Shown here in pieces: positions 1 to 8,596 of a stretch of 64,000 bases of DNA. The DNA lies in assembly GCF_014656055.1 (NCBI RefSeq), contig NZ_BNBR01000003.1:680482-744481 (forward strand), given 5' to 3'. Source of the stretch: Streptomyces griseosporeus (GTDB lineage: Bacteria; Actinomycetota; Actinomycetes; Streptomycetales; Streptomycetaceae). The translations under genes and the position numbers were made by a program. How positions within the stretch are numbered: the first letter of the stretch is position 1; the number at the start of each line of letters is the position of its first letter. The notes under the pieces are model-generated. The model was not told the DNA's origin and made no database searches. It saw nothing but the letters and a program-made list of their open reading frames with translations.

Positions 1-376
1 TCTCGTACGGCTCCCCGATGATGTCGCCGACCGTCATCCGGGGGTTGAGGGAGGTGTAGGGGTCCTGGAACACCATCTGGATGTTGCGGCGTACGGCCTT
101 CAGGGCCCGCGCGGACAGCCTGGTGATGTCCTCGCCCTTGTACCGGATGGACCCGGCGGTCGGCCGCTCCAGGTTGACCAGCATCTTGGCGACGGTCGAC
201 TTGCCGCAGCCGGACTCCCCGACGATGCCGAGGGTCTCGCCCGGGGCGAGGGAGAAGTCGACGCCGTCGACGGCCTTGACCGCGCCGACCTGCTTCTTGA
301 CGAGGACGCCCTGGGTGAGCGGGTAGTGCTTGACGAGCCCGCTGACCTGGAGGATCGGCTCAGCCGTCGTAGTCAT
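1..376 (-). CDS. Peptide ABC transporter ATP-binding protein, OppF/DppF type (3' end outside window)
   Basis: This is the second ATPase of the left-hand oligopeptide importer; it would power uptake of peptides through the neighbouring permeases at the membrane. About 125 N-terminal residues are visible from the ATG at 376. They include the Walker A motif GESGCGKST and the Q-loop region MVFQDPYTSLNPR typical of OppF/DppF. The gene runs off the left edge, so the signature and Walker B motifs are not seen. Its start overlaps the upstream oppD-like gene by 17 bp, which indicates translational coupling in a five-gene operon. Family assignment is secure; the peptide substrate is unknown. Confidence 0.9.
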   Translation of the reverse strand, partial: MTTTAEPILQVSGLVKHYPLTQGVLVKKQVGAVKAVDGVDFSLAPGETLGIVGESGCGKSTVAKMLVNLERPTAGSIRYKGEDITRLSARALKAVRRNIQMVFQDPYTSLNPRMTVGDIIGEPYE

Positions 377-1343
377 CGAGGCACTCCCTCCAGAAGTGGC
401 AGGCACTGCCCCGGGTCGGGGAGACCTCGTACAGCGGCGGCACGTCCGTGCGGCACACGTCCCGGGCCATCGGGCAGCGCGGGTGGAAGGGGCAACCGGG
501 CGGGATGTGCAGCAGGTTGGGCGGCAGGCCCTTGATGGCGTACAGCTCCTGACCCTTCTGGTCCAGGCGCGGGATGGACTCCAGCAGGCCGCGGGTGTAC
601 GGGTGGGCCGGCGCCTTGTAGATGTCGTGGACGGGCGCCGACTCCACGATGCGGCCCGCGTACATCACGGCGATGCGGTCGGCGACGTCGGCGACCACGC
701 CCAGGTCGTGCGTGATGAGGATGAGCCCTATCCGGTACTCGCGCTGCAGCTCCGCGAGCAGGTCCATCACCTGGGCCTGCACGGTCACGTCCAGGGCGGT
801 GGTGGGCTCGTCGGCGATGATGAGGGCGGGCTCCAGGGCGAGCGCCATGGCGATCATGATGCGCTGGCGCATACCGCCGGAGAACTGGTGCGGGTACTGC
901 CGCACCCGCTCCTTGGCGGCCGGGATGCGCACCCGGTCCATCAGCTCGACGGCCTTGGCCCGCGCGTCCTTGCGGGACATGCCCCGGTGGACGGTGAACA
1001 TCTCCCCCAGCTGGTCGCCGACGGTCAGCACCGGGTTGAGCGAGGACAGGGCGTCCTGGAAGATCATCGCCATCCCCGCGCCGCGGATCTTCCGCCGCTC
1101 CTCCTCCTTCAGCTTCAGCAGGTCCTGGCCCTGGAAGAGGATCTCGCCGCCGGCGATCCGCCCGGGCGGCATGTCGAGGATGCCCATGATCGCCTGCGCG
1201 GTGACCGACTTGCCGGAGCCGGACTCGCCGAGCACCGCCAGGGTCTCGCCCGCGTCCACGCCGTAGGTGACCCCGTTGACGGCCTTGGCGACGCCGTCCC
1301 GGGTGCGGAACTCCACGTGCAGGTCACGCACTTCGAGGAGCAC
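360..1343 (-). CDS. Peptide ABC transporter ATP-binding protein, OppD/DppD type
   Basis: This 327-residue ATPase is the first nucleotide-binding subunit of the left-hand oligopeptide importer. It shows Walker A GESGSGKS near residue 40, the Q-loop segment IFQDALSSLNP, the ABC signature SGGMRQR, Walker B LIIADEP and the H-loop LITHDLGVVADVADR. A C-terminal cysteine-bearing oligopeptide-transporter extension (around PPGCPFHPRCPMARDVC) is typical of the OppD/DppD family and may bind an Fe-S cluster. It begins 4 bp after the permease gene stop and overlaps the next ATPase gene, so the operon is tightly coupled. Length matches the family. Confidence 0.93.
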   Translation of the reverse strand: MLLEVRDLHVEFRTRDGVAKAVNGVTYGVDAGETLAVLGESGSGKSVTAQAIMGILDMPPGRIAGGEILFQGQDLLKLKEEERRKIRGAGMAMIFQDALSSLNPVLTVGDQLGEMFTVHRGMSRKDARAKAVELMDRVRIPAAKERVRQYPHQFSGGMRQRIMIAMALALEPALIIADEPTTALDVTVQAQVMDLLAELQREYRIGLILITHDLGVVADVADRIAVMYAGRIVESAPVHDIYKAPAHPYTRGLLESIPRLDQKGQELYAIKGLPPNLLHIPPGCPFHPRCPMARDVCRTDVPPLYEVSPTRGSACHFWRECLDDYDG

Positions 1344-1347
1344 GGGC

Positions 1348-2328
1348 TCACCTCAGCTTCGGGTCGAGGGCGTCGCGCACCGCGTCGCCGAGCATGATGA
1401 ACGCCAGCACGGTCACCGCCAGCGCACCCGACGGCCACAGCAGCGCGTGGGGGGCGTTGCGGATGTAGGGGGAAGCGGCGGAGATGTCGATCCCCCAGGA
1501 CACGCTGGGCGGCTTCAGTCCCACTCCCAGGTACGACAGGGTCGCCTCCAGCGCGATGTACGTGCCGAGCGCGATGGTCGCCACGACGATGACGGGGGCG
1601 ACCGCGTTCGGCGCGATGTGCCGGAGCAGCATCCGCGAGTTGGAGGCACCCAGCGCCCGCGCGGCCTGCACGTAGTCGTTCTGCTTCGCGGTGATCACCG
1701 AACCCCGGGCGATACGGGAGATCTGCGGCCACCCCAGCAGCACCATGAACCCGATGACGGGCCACACGGTGTTGCTGGTCACGACCGACAGCAGCACCAG
1801 ACCGCCGAGCACCACCGGAATGGCGAAGAAGACATCGGTGATCCGGGACAGCACGGAGTCCCACACCCCGCCGAAGAACCCGGCGAGCCCGCCCAGCACC
1901 GACCCGAGGAGGGCGACACCGACGGTGGCGCAGACGCCGACCGTCACCGACTTCCGGGCGCCGTACACGGTCCGCGTGTACACGTCGCAGCCCTGTCCGT
2001 CGAACCCGAAGGGATGCCCGGGCTGCGACCCCTCCTGCGCCTTCGCCAGATCGCAGCTGAGCGGATTCCCGGAAGCGATGGCCGACGGCCACAGCGAGAT
2101 GAAGACGAGGAAGAGGATGACCAGCGCGGACACGATGAACACGGGATTGCGCCGCAGATCCCGCCACGCATCCGACCACAGCGAACGCGGCTTCCCGGCC
2201 GGCCCGGTCCCCTCCGGCCCGCCGGGCGTCTTCTCCAGCGTCTCGGCCTCACTCGTGGCGAGGTCCATGGCACCGCCGAAGCCCGTGCCGGCGATGGCGC
2301 CGTCGTGTTCGTACGGAGGCTCAGGCAT
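1348..2328 (-). CDS. Peptide ABC transporter permease, OppC/DppC type
   Basis: This 326-residue inner-membrane permease forms half of the transport channel of the left-hand peptide importer. A cytoplasmic N-terminal tail of about 65 residues leads into a first hydrophobic helix (NPVFIVSALVILFLVFISLW). After a periplasmic loop containing GQGCDVYTRTVYGARKS come several more helices. The EAA-type coupling motif region is near ALGASNSRMLLRHIAPN. The DppC-specific pattern of a long first loop followed by the BPD_transp_1 fold is clear. Its start overlaps the stop of the upstream permease gene by 8 bp. Confidence 0.92.
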   Translation of the reverse strand: MPEPPYEHDGAIAGTGFGGAMDLATSEAETLEKTPGGPEGTGPAGKPRSLWSDAWRDLRRNPVFIVSALVILFLVFISLWPSAIASGNPLSCDLAKAQEGSQPGHPFGFDGQGCDVYTRTVYGARKSVTVGVCATVGVALLGSVLGGLAGFFGGVWDSVLSRITDVFFAIPVVLGGLVLLSVVTSNTVWPVIGFMVLLGWPQISRIARGSVITAKQNDYVQAARALGASNSRMLLRHIAPNAVAPVIVVATIALGTYIALEATLSYLGVGLKPPSVSWGIDISAASPYIRNAPHALLWPSGALAVTVLAFIMLGDAVRDALDPKLR

Positions 2329-3244
2329 AGCGGATCCTCGGGTCGAGTACGGCGTACAGGAGGTCGACGACGAGATTGCAGACCAGGAAGACCAGCACGA
2401 GGACGGTCACGAACCCGACCACGGTCTGTGTGTTCTGCCGCAGGATGCCCTGGTAGAGCTGGTAGCCGACGCCGTGGATGTTGAAGATCCGCTCGGTGAC
2501 GATCGCCCCGCCCATCAGGAACCCCACATCGGCGCCGATGAAGGTGATCACCGGGATCAGGGAGTTGCGCAGCAGATGCCGGGTGACGACCCGCCGCCGG
2601 GGCAGCCCCTTGGCGATGGCGGTCCGCACATAGTCCGATCGCCGGTTCTCCGCGATCGACGTACGCGTCAGCCGCACCACGTACGCCAGCGACACCGAGG
2701 CGAGCACCAGCCCCGGCAGGATCAGCTCGTCGAGGGGGGCGTCACTGGAGACGGAGGGCCGGATCCACCCCCACTTCACGCCGAGCAGCAGCTGGAGCAG
2801 CAGGCCGGTGACGAAGGTGGGCACGGAGATCACGACGAGCGTGACGAGCAGCACGCCCGTGTCGACGGGCCGCCCGCGCCGCAGCCCGGTGATCACCCCG
2901 AGCGTGATCCCGATGACGACCTCGAAGACGATCGCCACGACGGTCAGCCGGATGGTCACCGGGAAGGCGGTGGACATCAGCTCGGTGACCTCCTGCCCGT
3001 TGAACGCCGTCCCGAAGTCCCCGGTGAAGACGTTCCCCATGTAGGTCAGGTACTGCTGCCACACCGGCTTGTCGAGGCCGAACTCCTTCTTCAGCTGGGC
3101 GGCGGTCGCCGGGTCGCACTGCCGGTCGCCGCACAGTCCCGCGATGGGATCGCCCATCACGTTCACCATGAGGAAGATGAGCAGCGTGGCCCCGATGAAC
3201 ACGGGGATCATCTGGAGCAGCCGCCGGACGACATAGCGCCCCAT
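2321..3244 (-). CDS. Peptide ABC transporter permease, OppB/DppB type
   Basis: This 307-residue permease is the second channel subunit of the left-hand importer. It begins with the typical DppB opening MGRYVVRRLLQMIPVFIG, a first transmembrane helix, and then the large extracytoplasmic loop with DPIAGLCGDRQCDPATAAQ. The family coupling loop is near AIAKGLPRRRVVTRHLLRN, followed by the GGAIVTERIFNIHGVG segment common to DppB proteins. It starts 6 bp after the binding-protein gene and overlaps the next permease by 8 bp. The substrate cannot be read from the sequence. Confidence 0.92.
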   Translation of the reverse strand: MGRYVVRRLLQMIPVFIGATLLIFLMVNVMGDPIAGLCGDRQCDPATAAQLKKEFGLDKPVWQQYLTYMGNVFTGDFGTAFNGQEVTELMSTAFPVTIRLTVVAIVFEVVIGITLGVITGLRRGRPVDTGVLLVTLVVISVPTFVTGLLLQLLLGVKWGWIRPSVSSDAPLDELILPGLVLASVSLAYVVRLTRTSIAENRRSDYVRTAIAKGLPRRRVVTRHLLRNSLIPVITFIGADVGFLMGGAIVTERIFNIHGVGYQLYQGILRQNTQTVVGFVTVLVLVFLVCNLVVDLLYAVLDPRIRYA

Positions 3245-3250
3245 GGCGGA

Positions 3251-4891
3251 TCAGCCGACCTTGATCTCGTTGTAGACGGGCACGCTGAACGGGTTCAGTT
3301 TGACGTTCGAGAGCCGCTCGGACCAGCCGGCGCTGCCGTTCTGGTACCACAGCGGAATGGCCGCCATGTTGTCCCGGACCACTTCCTCGGCCTGCTGGAA
3401 CAGGCCGATGGCCTTGGCGGTGTCGGTCTCCTTGTTGGCCTGGTCGACCAGGCCGTCGAACTTCTTGTTGCTCCACTTGCCGTCGTTGGAGGAGGCGTTG
3501 GTGTAGTAGAGCGGCTGGAGGAAGTTCTGGATGAGCGGGTAGTCCATCTGCCAGCCGGCCCGGAAGGGGCCGCTCATCTTCTTCTGGGTGATGCGGGTGC
3601 GGAAGTCGGCGAAGGTCCCGACGGGGCTGCCCACGCACGCCTTGTCGTTGCCGAGGGCGTTGTTGATGGAGTTGCAGACGGCGTCGACCCACTGCTTGTG
3701 CGAGCCGGTGTCCGCGTTGTACGAGATCTTCACCTGCCCGCCGGGGATGCCGCCGCCCTCCGCGACGAGCTTCTTGGCCTGCTCGGGGTCGTAGTCGCAG
3801 AAGTCCCCGCAGAGCCCGTCCTGGAAGCCGCCGTCCTTGCCCAGCACCGGGGAGGTCCAGTCGGTGGCGGGGGTACGGGTCTTCTGGAAGATGGTCTCGG
3901 TGATCTGCTTGCGGTTGATGGCCATGGACAGGCCCTTGCGGACCTTGTCGCTGTCGGCCTTGTTCCACTGCGCGTCGTAGAACGGAAAGGCAAGCGTCTG
4001 AATGATCCCGGCGGGAGTGTTCAGATAGCGATCCCCGAGGTCACTCTTCACATTCTTCAACTGCGCGGCGGGCACGTCGTCGACGAGGTCGAGATTGCCG
4101 GCCATGAGGTCGGTGTAGGCGGTGTTGTTGTCGGTGTACACCTTCAGATCGACGCCCCCGTTCTGCGCCTTGTCCGCCCCCGGGTACTTGTCCCACTTCC
4201 GCAGGGACATCTGCGATCCCTTGGTGTACGAGTCGATCATGTACGGGCCGTTCCCGACGGGCTTCTTGATCCAGCCGGCGTGGTCGGAGAAGAACGCCTG
4301 CGGCAGCGGGGCGAAGGCGGGGTAGCCGAGGGTGTCGGGGAACGTGCTGAATTTCTGCGTCAGCTTGACGGTGAAGGTCCGGTCGTCGACGACCTTCAGC
4401 CCGCTGAGCGTGTCGGCGCTCTGCTTGCTGCCGTCCTCGGGGTGAACCTTTCCATACCCCTCGATATACCCGAAGAAATACGCGTTCTTCTGGTTGTTCT
4501 TCAGACTGGCCCCGTAATTCCACGCGTCCACGAACGACTTGGCCGTCACCTTCTCCCCGTTGCTGAAGGTCCAGCCGTTCTTGACGGTGATGGTGAAGTT
4601 CTGCGAGTCCTTGGTGGCGATCTTCTCGGCGAGCATGTCCTCGGCGGCGCCGGTCTGCGGGTTGTACCGCTTCAGCCCCCGGAAGATCATGTCCAGCACC
4701 TTGCCGCCCTGCACCTCATTGGTGTTGGCCGGCTCCAGCGGGTTCTGCGGGTCGCCCCAGGAGGAACTGAGCACACCACCGCCGGCACCGCTGCCGCCCC
4801 CGCTGTCGTCGCCGCCGCCCCCGCAGGCCGTCGCCGCGAGAGCTACGGCCGCCGCGCAGGCGACCCGTTTGGCGTGCGTGGCTCCACCCAT
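3251..4891 (-). CDS. Peptide ABC transporter substrate-binding lipoprotein (SBP_bac_5 family)
   Basis: This 546-residue extracytoplasmic lipoprotein should capture peptides for the left-hand importer. The start at 4891 is chosen because an AGGAGG ribosome-binding site lies 7 bp upstream and because it gives a lipoprotein signal ending in the lipobox-like ALAATACGGG; a longer reading frame upstream has no such site. The Gly/Ser-rich linker after the cysteine is typical of Streptomyces lipoproteins. The SBP_bac_5 fold is indicated by segments such as GWTFSNGEKVTAKSFVDAW and KVRKGLSMAINRK. It heads the operon SBP-permease-permease-ATPase-ATPase. The order matches an operon I remember beside bldK in S. 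coelicolor (SCO5117-5121), but this is memory rather than a search. Confidence 0.92.
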   Translation of the reverse strand: MGGATHAKRVACAAAVALAATACGGGGDDSGGGSGAGGGVLSSSWGDPQNPLEPANTNEVQGGKVLDMIFRGLKRYNPQTGAAEDMLAEKIATKDSQNFTITVKNGWTFSNGEKVTAKSFVDAWNYGASLKNNQKNAYFFGYIEGYGKVHPEDGSKQSADTLSGLKVVDDRTFTVKLTQKFSTFPDTLGYPAFAPLPQAFFSDHAGWIKKPVGNGPYMIDSYTKGSQMSLRKWDKYPGADKAQNGGVDLKVYTDNNTAYTDLMAGNLDLVDDVPAAQLKNVKSDLGDRYLNTPAGIIQTLAFPFYDAQWNKADSDKVRKGLSMAINRKQITETIFQKTRTPATDWTSPVLGKDGGFQDGLCGDFCDYDPEQAKKLVAEGGGIPGGQVKISYNADTGSHKQWVDAVCNSINNALGNDKACVGSPVGTFADFRTRITQKKMSGPFRAGWQMDYPLIQNFLQPLYYTNASSNDGKWSNKKFDGLVDQANKETDTAKAIGLFQQAEEVVRDNMAAIPLWYQNGSAGWSERLSNVKLNPFSVPVYNEIKVG

Positions 4892-5253
4892 GGAGTGCCT
4901 CCTCCTTGACGCGCCGGGGCGCAGGTCCGTTACCGGCCAATATCCGTGCGGATGGCATATAACGCACCTGTACAGGGCCTTTTGGGGGAGGCGGTGACTG
5001 TGCCGGCCGGGGGTGGGCGGCGCAGCCCGGCGCTGACGGGGTGCCCGGCGCTGGTGCGGGCCGGGGGTGGGAGGCGCAGCCCGGCGCTGACGGGGTGCCG
5101 CTGCGCCCACCCTCCCCCAAGCTCTCGGCTTCGCTCGAGCAGGGGGGACCCCCATCGCCCCAGCGGCACGACTGCCCGCAGCTACGCCAGAGGGGCACGG
5201 CGGGGCCCCGACCCCACCACGCACCCGCACAGGCCGCCGCAGGCACAACGCAA
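4892..5253. other. Intergenic region with promoter of the left-hand peptide-transporter operon
   Basis: No convincing gene lies here. The part next to 4891 (about 4900-4975) is less GC-rich and probably carries the promoter of the minus-strand operon. The remainder holds two 41-bp direct repeats and a palindromic stretch near 5109-5155 in which CCTCCCCC and GGGGGGACC flank a CTTCGCTCGAG core. I recall this stretch as a common Streptomyces intergenic element. Confidence 0.6.
5005..5099. repeat. Pair of 41-bp direct repeats
   Basis: Two copies of a 41-bp unit beginning GGCCGGGGGTGGG and ending GACGGGGTGCC occupy 5005-5045 and 5059-5099. They differ at one base (GGGCGGCG versus GGGAGGCG) and are separated by 13 bp. 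They sit in the spacer between the two peptide-transporter operons. The function is unknown; they may form part of a mobile intergenic element. Confidence 0.8.
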
Positions 5254-5293
5254 GAAGCGGCGGCGGGGATGGTGGGATCCCCGCCGCCGCTTC
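5254..5293 (-). terminator. Strong hairpin terminator after the bldK-like operon
   Basis: A 16-bp GC-rich inverted repeat (5254-5269 paired with 5278-5293, arms GAAGCGGCGGCGGGGA and its complement) with an 8-nt loop lies 12 bp beyond the stop of the last ATPase gene. It should end the minus-strand operon. There is no U-tract, as is usual in Streptomyces. Confidence 0.85.
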
Positions 5294-5305
5294 AGCTCCG
5301 GACGC

Positions 5306-6430
5306 TCAGTCCGCGTCGCCCTCCAGCGCCTTCAGCGCCGGGTCCAGCACCACGTCCTCGTCCCGCGCCTCCGTCGTCGGCTCCTCCGGGAAGTGGCACG
5401 CAGTGAGATGCCCCGCCCGGTTCCCGGACAGCTGCACCAGCGGCGGCTCCTCCGTCGCGCACTTGTCCTGCGCCTTCCAGCACCGCGTACGGAACCGGCA
5501 CCCGGACGGCGGCGAGATCGGCGACGGCACGTCACCGGACAGCCGGATCCGCTCGCGCCCCTCCGGCGAACCGCCGTCCAGCTCGATCTCCGGCACGGCG
5601 GACAGCAGCGCGTGCGTGTAGGGGTGCCGCGGCCGGTTGTAGATGGAGTCGCGGTCACCGACCTCGACCACCTTGCCGAGGTACATCACCGCCACCCGCT
5701 GCGAGAAGTGCCGCACGACGGCCAGGTCGTGCGCGATGAACAGGAACGCGATGCCCAGTTCCTTCTGCACCTGCTGCAGCAGGTTGACGACCTGCGCCTG
5801 GATCGACACGTCCAGCGCGGACACCGGCTCGTCGGCGACGATCAGCTTCGGCTCCAGCGCCAGCGCCCGCGCGACACCGATGCGCTGCCGCTGACCGCCG
5901 GAGAACTCGTGCGGGAACCGGTTGTAGTGCTCGGGGTTGAGGCCGACCAGCTCCAGCAGCTCGCGGACCTTCTTCTCGCGCCCGCCCGCGGGCTCGATCC
6001 CGTTGACCTCCATCGGCGACTTGATGATGGAGCCGACGGTCTGCCGCGGGTTCAGCGAGGAGTACGGGTCCTGGAAGATCATCTGGATCTCGGACCGCAC
6101 CGGCGCCAGCTGCCGCCGCGAGGCGTGCGTGATGTCCTGCCCCGCGTACGTGATCTTGCCGGCGGTCGGCTCCAGGAGCCGCGTGATGAGCCGGCCGGTG
6201 GTCGACTTGCCACAGCCGGACTCGCCGACGAGGCCGACGCTCTCGGCGACGCCGACGCTCAGGGACACCCCGTCGACGGCCTGCACGGCGCCGACCTTCC
6301 GCTTGATCGGGAAGCCGCCGTAGATCGGGAAGTGCTTGGTCAGACCCTCGACCTCGAGCAGCGGCTCCGTCGAGGACGGCGTGGCGTCGGAGGGGCCCTG
6401 CTGTGCGGGGAGGGTGAGGTTGTCGCTCAT
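5306..6430 (-). CDS. bldKE: Peptide ABC transporter ATP-binding protein, BldKE-like
   Basis: This 374-residue ATPase is the last gene of the five-gene peptide importer operon. It has Walker A GESGCGKST, the Q-loop IFQDPYSSLNPRQTVG, the signature SGGQRQR, Walker B LIVADEP and the H-loop LFIAHDLAVVRHFS. A C-terminal oligopeptide-transporter extension contains the cysteine pattern GCRFRTRCWKAQDKC. Operon order (permease, SBP, permease, ATPase, ATPase) and protein lengths fit bldKA-E, the importer that in S. coelicolor takes up an extracellular peptide signal needed for aerial growth. The bld name rests on that order and on memory, not on a search. Confidence 0.85.
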   Translation of the reverse strand: MSDNLTLPAQQGPSDATPSSTEPLLEVEGLTKHFPIYGGFPIKRKVGAVQAVDGVSLSVGVAESVGLVGESGCGKSTTGRLITRLLEPTAGKITYAGQDITHASRRQLAPVRSEIQMIFQDPYSSLNPRQTVGSIIKSPMEVNGIEPAGGREKKVRELLELVGLNPEHYNRFPHEFSGGQRQRIGVARALALEPKLIVADEPVSALDVSIQAQVVNLLQQVQKELGIAFLFIAHDLAVVRHFSQRVAVMYLGKVVEVGDRDSIYNRPRHPYTHALLSAVPEIELDGGSPEGRERIRLSGDVPSPISPPSGCRFRTRCWKAQDKCATEEPPLVQLSGNRAGHLTACHFPEEPTTEARDEDVVLDPALKALEGDAD

Positions 6431-6443
6431 GTCTCGGATCTCC

Positions 6444-7505
6444 CTAGCGCAGCCGGGGCTGGATCTTGTCGATGAAGATGGTCTGCTTCTGCTCCGCCGT
6501 CAGATGACAGGCGGCGGCCCGGCCCTCGCCCAGCGGCGGCCGGGTGTCCGAGCACAGGGTGCCGGGGACCTGGTCGCGGAAGGCGCAGCGCGGGTGGAAG
6601 GGGCAGCCGGAGGGCGGGTTGAGCAGCGAGGGCGGGGAGCCGGGGATCGGCTCCAGCGCCTCGTCGACGCTGCTGTCCAGCCGCGGCATGGAGCTGAGCA
6701 GGCCCCAGGTGTAGGGGTGCTTCGGCTCGCGCATGACCTCGCGGACGGAACCGCGCTCCACGGCCCGGCCCGCGTACATCACCAGCAGGTCGTCGGCCAC
6801 GTGCGAGATGACGCCGAGGTCGTGGGTGATGAAGATGATCGCGGAGCCGAACTCCTGCTGGAGGTCCTTGAGCAGGTCGAGGATCTGCGCCTGGACGGTC
6901 ACGTCGAGCGCGGTGGTCGGCTCGTCGGCGATCAGCAGGTCGGGGTCGCACATCAGGGCCATGGCGATCATGGCGCGCTGGCGCATACCGCCGGAGAACT
7001 GGTGCGGGTAGTCGTCGAAGCGCATCTTGGGCTGCGGGATGCCGACCTTGGTCAGCATCTCGATGGCGCGGTCCTTCGCCTCCTTCTTGGAGGCGCCCTT
7101 GTGCTTCATGTACGGCTCGGACAGCTGCCGGCCCACCGTGTAGAACGGGGACAGCGCGGTCAGCGGGTCCTGGAAGATCATCGCCATCTTGTTGCCGCGG
7201 AGCCGCTCCAGCTCGCGCTCGGTGGCGGTGACGAGTTCCTTGCCGTCGAGGACGATCTCGCCTTCGACGGTGGAGGTGCGCGGGTTGTGCAGGCCCAGGA
7301 TCGTCAGGTTGGTGACGGACTTGCCGGAGCCGGACTCGCCGACGATGCCCAGGGTCTTGCCGCGCTCGACGTCGAAGGAGAGTCCGTCGACCGCCTTGAC
7401 GATGCCGTCCTCGGTGGAGAACCGCACCTTCAGATCGCGCACCGACAGGAAGCTGTCCGGGCCGGTCGGGGCCGGAGAGTCCTCGGTCTTGGTCAGTGTG
7501 GTCAC
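6444..7505 (-). CDS. bldKD: Peptide ABC transporter ATP-binding protein, BldKD-like
   Basis: This 353-residue ATPase carries Walker A GESGSGKSV, the Q-loop IFQDPLTALSPF, the signature SGGMRQR, Walker B LLIADEP and the H-loop FITHDLGVISHVAD. The C-terminal region PPSGCPFHPRCAFRDQVPGTLC is the cysteine-bearing extension of OppD/DppD proteins. It lies 13 bp upstream of the partner ATPase gene and 15 bp after the permease gene, so all three are probably co-translated. It would drive peptide uptake together with its partner. The bldKD name is inferred from gene order. Confidence 0.87.
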   Translation of the reverse strand: MTTLTKTEDSPAPTGPDSFLSVRDLKVRFSTEDGIVKAVDGLSFDVERGKTLGIVGESGSGKSVTNLTILGLHNPRTSTVEGEIVLDGKELVTATERELERLRGNKMAMIFQDPLTALSPFYTVGRQLSEPYMKHKGASKKEAKDRAIEMLTKVGIPQPKMRFDDYPHQFSGGMRQRAMIAMALMCDPDLLIADEPTTALDVTVQAQILDLLKDLQQEFGSAIIFITHDLGVISHVADDLLVMYAGRAVERGSVREVMREPKHPYTWGLLSSMPRLDSSVDEALEPIPGSPPSLLNPPSGCPFHPRCAFRDQVPGTLCSDTRPPLGEGRAAACHLTAEQKQTIFIDKIQPRLR

Positions 7506-7520
7506 GGTGGTTCGTTCTTC

Positions 7521-8498
7521 CTAGGAGAGCCGGATGCGCGGGTCGATGTAGGCGTAGGCGATGTCGGTGAGGATGTTGATGAGCAGGATGAAGAAGGCTC
7601 CGAACAGCATCACGCCCATGGTCATCGGCAGGTCCTTGTGGACCGCACCGTCCACGGCCAGCCGGCCGATGCCCTGCAGGGAGAAGGTCAGCTCGGTGAC
7701 GACGGCGCCGCCGAGCATGGAGCTGACGTCCATGCCGAAGACGGTGACGATCGGGATCAGCGAGCCGCGCCAGGCGTAGCGGAAGAAGACGTACGGCTTC
7801 GACATGCCCTTGGCGCGGGCGGTGCGCACGTGCTCCTCGGCGAGCTGCTCGATCATCGACGAGCGCGCCATACGGGTGTACTGCGCGGTGAAGATGGTGG
7901 CCATCACGAGGGTCGGCAGCAGCATGCCGACGAACCAGCCGGCGGGGTCCTGGGTGATGGGGACGTACTTGGGGTTGTCCATCAGACCGCTGCTGTAGAC
8001 GAAGATCCACAGGACGATCGGGCCGAGGAAGTAGATCTGGAAGGAGCTGAGGACCATCGAGCCGCCGGTGGCGATCTTGTCCAGGAGGGATCCGCGCCGG
8101 TAGGCGGAGATCATGCCCGCACCGACACCGACGACGAGGAAGACCACCGCACCACCCGCGGTGAGCGTCAGGGTCGTCGGGAACCGGTCCATGATCGTGT
8201 CCCACACCATCTCGCCCGAGTAGAACGACTGGCCGAGGCACGGGGCGCTGCAGTGTCCGGTCGGGAAGTCACGGCCCATCACGATGCCGGTCATGAAGTC
8301 CCAGAACTGCTGGACGAGCGGAAGGTCGAGTCCGAGCGCCTCCCGGATGTCCGCCAGTCTCTGGGGAGAGCAGTCCTTGCCACAGGCCAGGGAGGCGTAG
8401 TCGGAGGGCGCGGCGACGAACAGGAAGAATGTGGCGGCGCCGATGAGGAAGAGGGTGACGACGGCACCGACCGTGCGCCGGAGGATGAACTGAAGCAT
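7521..8498 (-). CDS. bldKC: Peptide ABC transporter permease, BldKC-like (DppB type)
   Basis: This permease of about 325 residues opens with MLQFILRRTVGAVVTLFLIG, the classic DppB first helix, which is why the ATG at 8498 is preferred. A GTG at 8540 would add 14 residues (MKPPTVSAESSQPA); neither start has a strong ribosome-binding site. The large external loop contains paired cysteines (ACGKDCSPQRL and HCSAPCLGQ). The coupling region lies near ARAKGMSKPYVFFRYAWRGS, followed by GGAVVTELTFSLQGIG. It forms the channel with the separately encoded permease at 10491-11510. Confidence 0.88.
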   Translation of the reverse strand: MLQFILRRTVGAVVTLFLIGAATFFLFVAAPSDYASLACGKDCSPQRLADIREALGLDLPLVQQFWDFMTGIVMGRDFPTGHCSAPCLGQSFYSGEMVWDTIMDRFPTTLTLTAGGAVVFLVVGVGAGMISAYRRGSLLDKIATGGSMVLSSFQIYFLGPIVLWIFVYSSGLMDNPKYVPITQDPAGWFVGMLLPTLVMATIFTAQYTRMARSSMIEQLAEEHVRTARAKGMSKPYVFFRYAWRGSLIPIVTVFGMDVSSMLGGAVVTELTFSLQGIGRLAVDGAVHKDLPMTMGVMLFGAFFILLINILTDIAYAYIDPRIRLS

Positions 8499-8546
8499 GG
8501 CGGGTTGGCTGCTCTCTGCGGAGACGGTGGGAGGTTTCACGGAGGT

Positions 8547-8580
8547 GCGGGGGCGCGCTCCGCCTGGTGCGCGCCCCCGC
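8547..8580 (-). terminator. Hairpin in the SBP-permease gap of the bldK-like operon
   Basis: A 12-bp perfect inverted repeat (GCGGGGGCGCGC at 8547-8558 against 8569-8580) with a 10-nt loop sits in the gap after the binding-protein stop at 8597. Being inside an operon, it may be an attenuator or mRNA-stabilising hairpin that keeps the SBP more abundant than the membrane subunits. Confidence 0.65.
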
Positions 8581-8596
8581 GATCAGCCGTAGAGAG

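Noticed and set aside
1691..4909. A 1072-codon plus-strand open frame across three transporter genes
   Set aside because: It spans several well-supported minus-strand genes and their gaps, has low-complexity Gly/Val/Asp/Arg composition and no ribosome-binding site.
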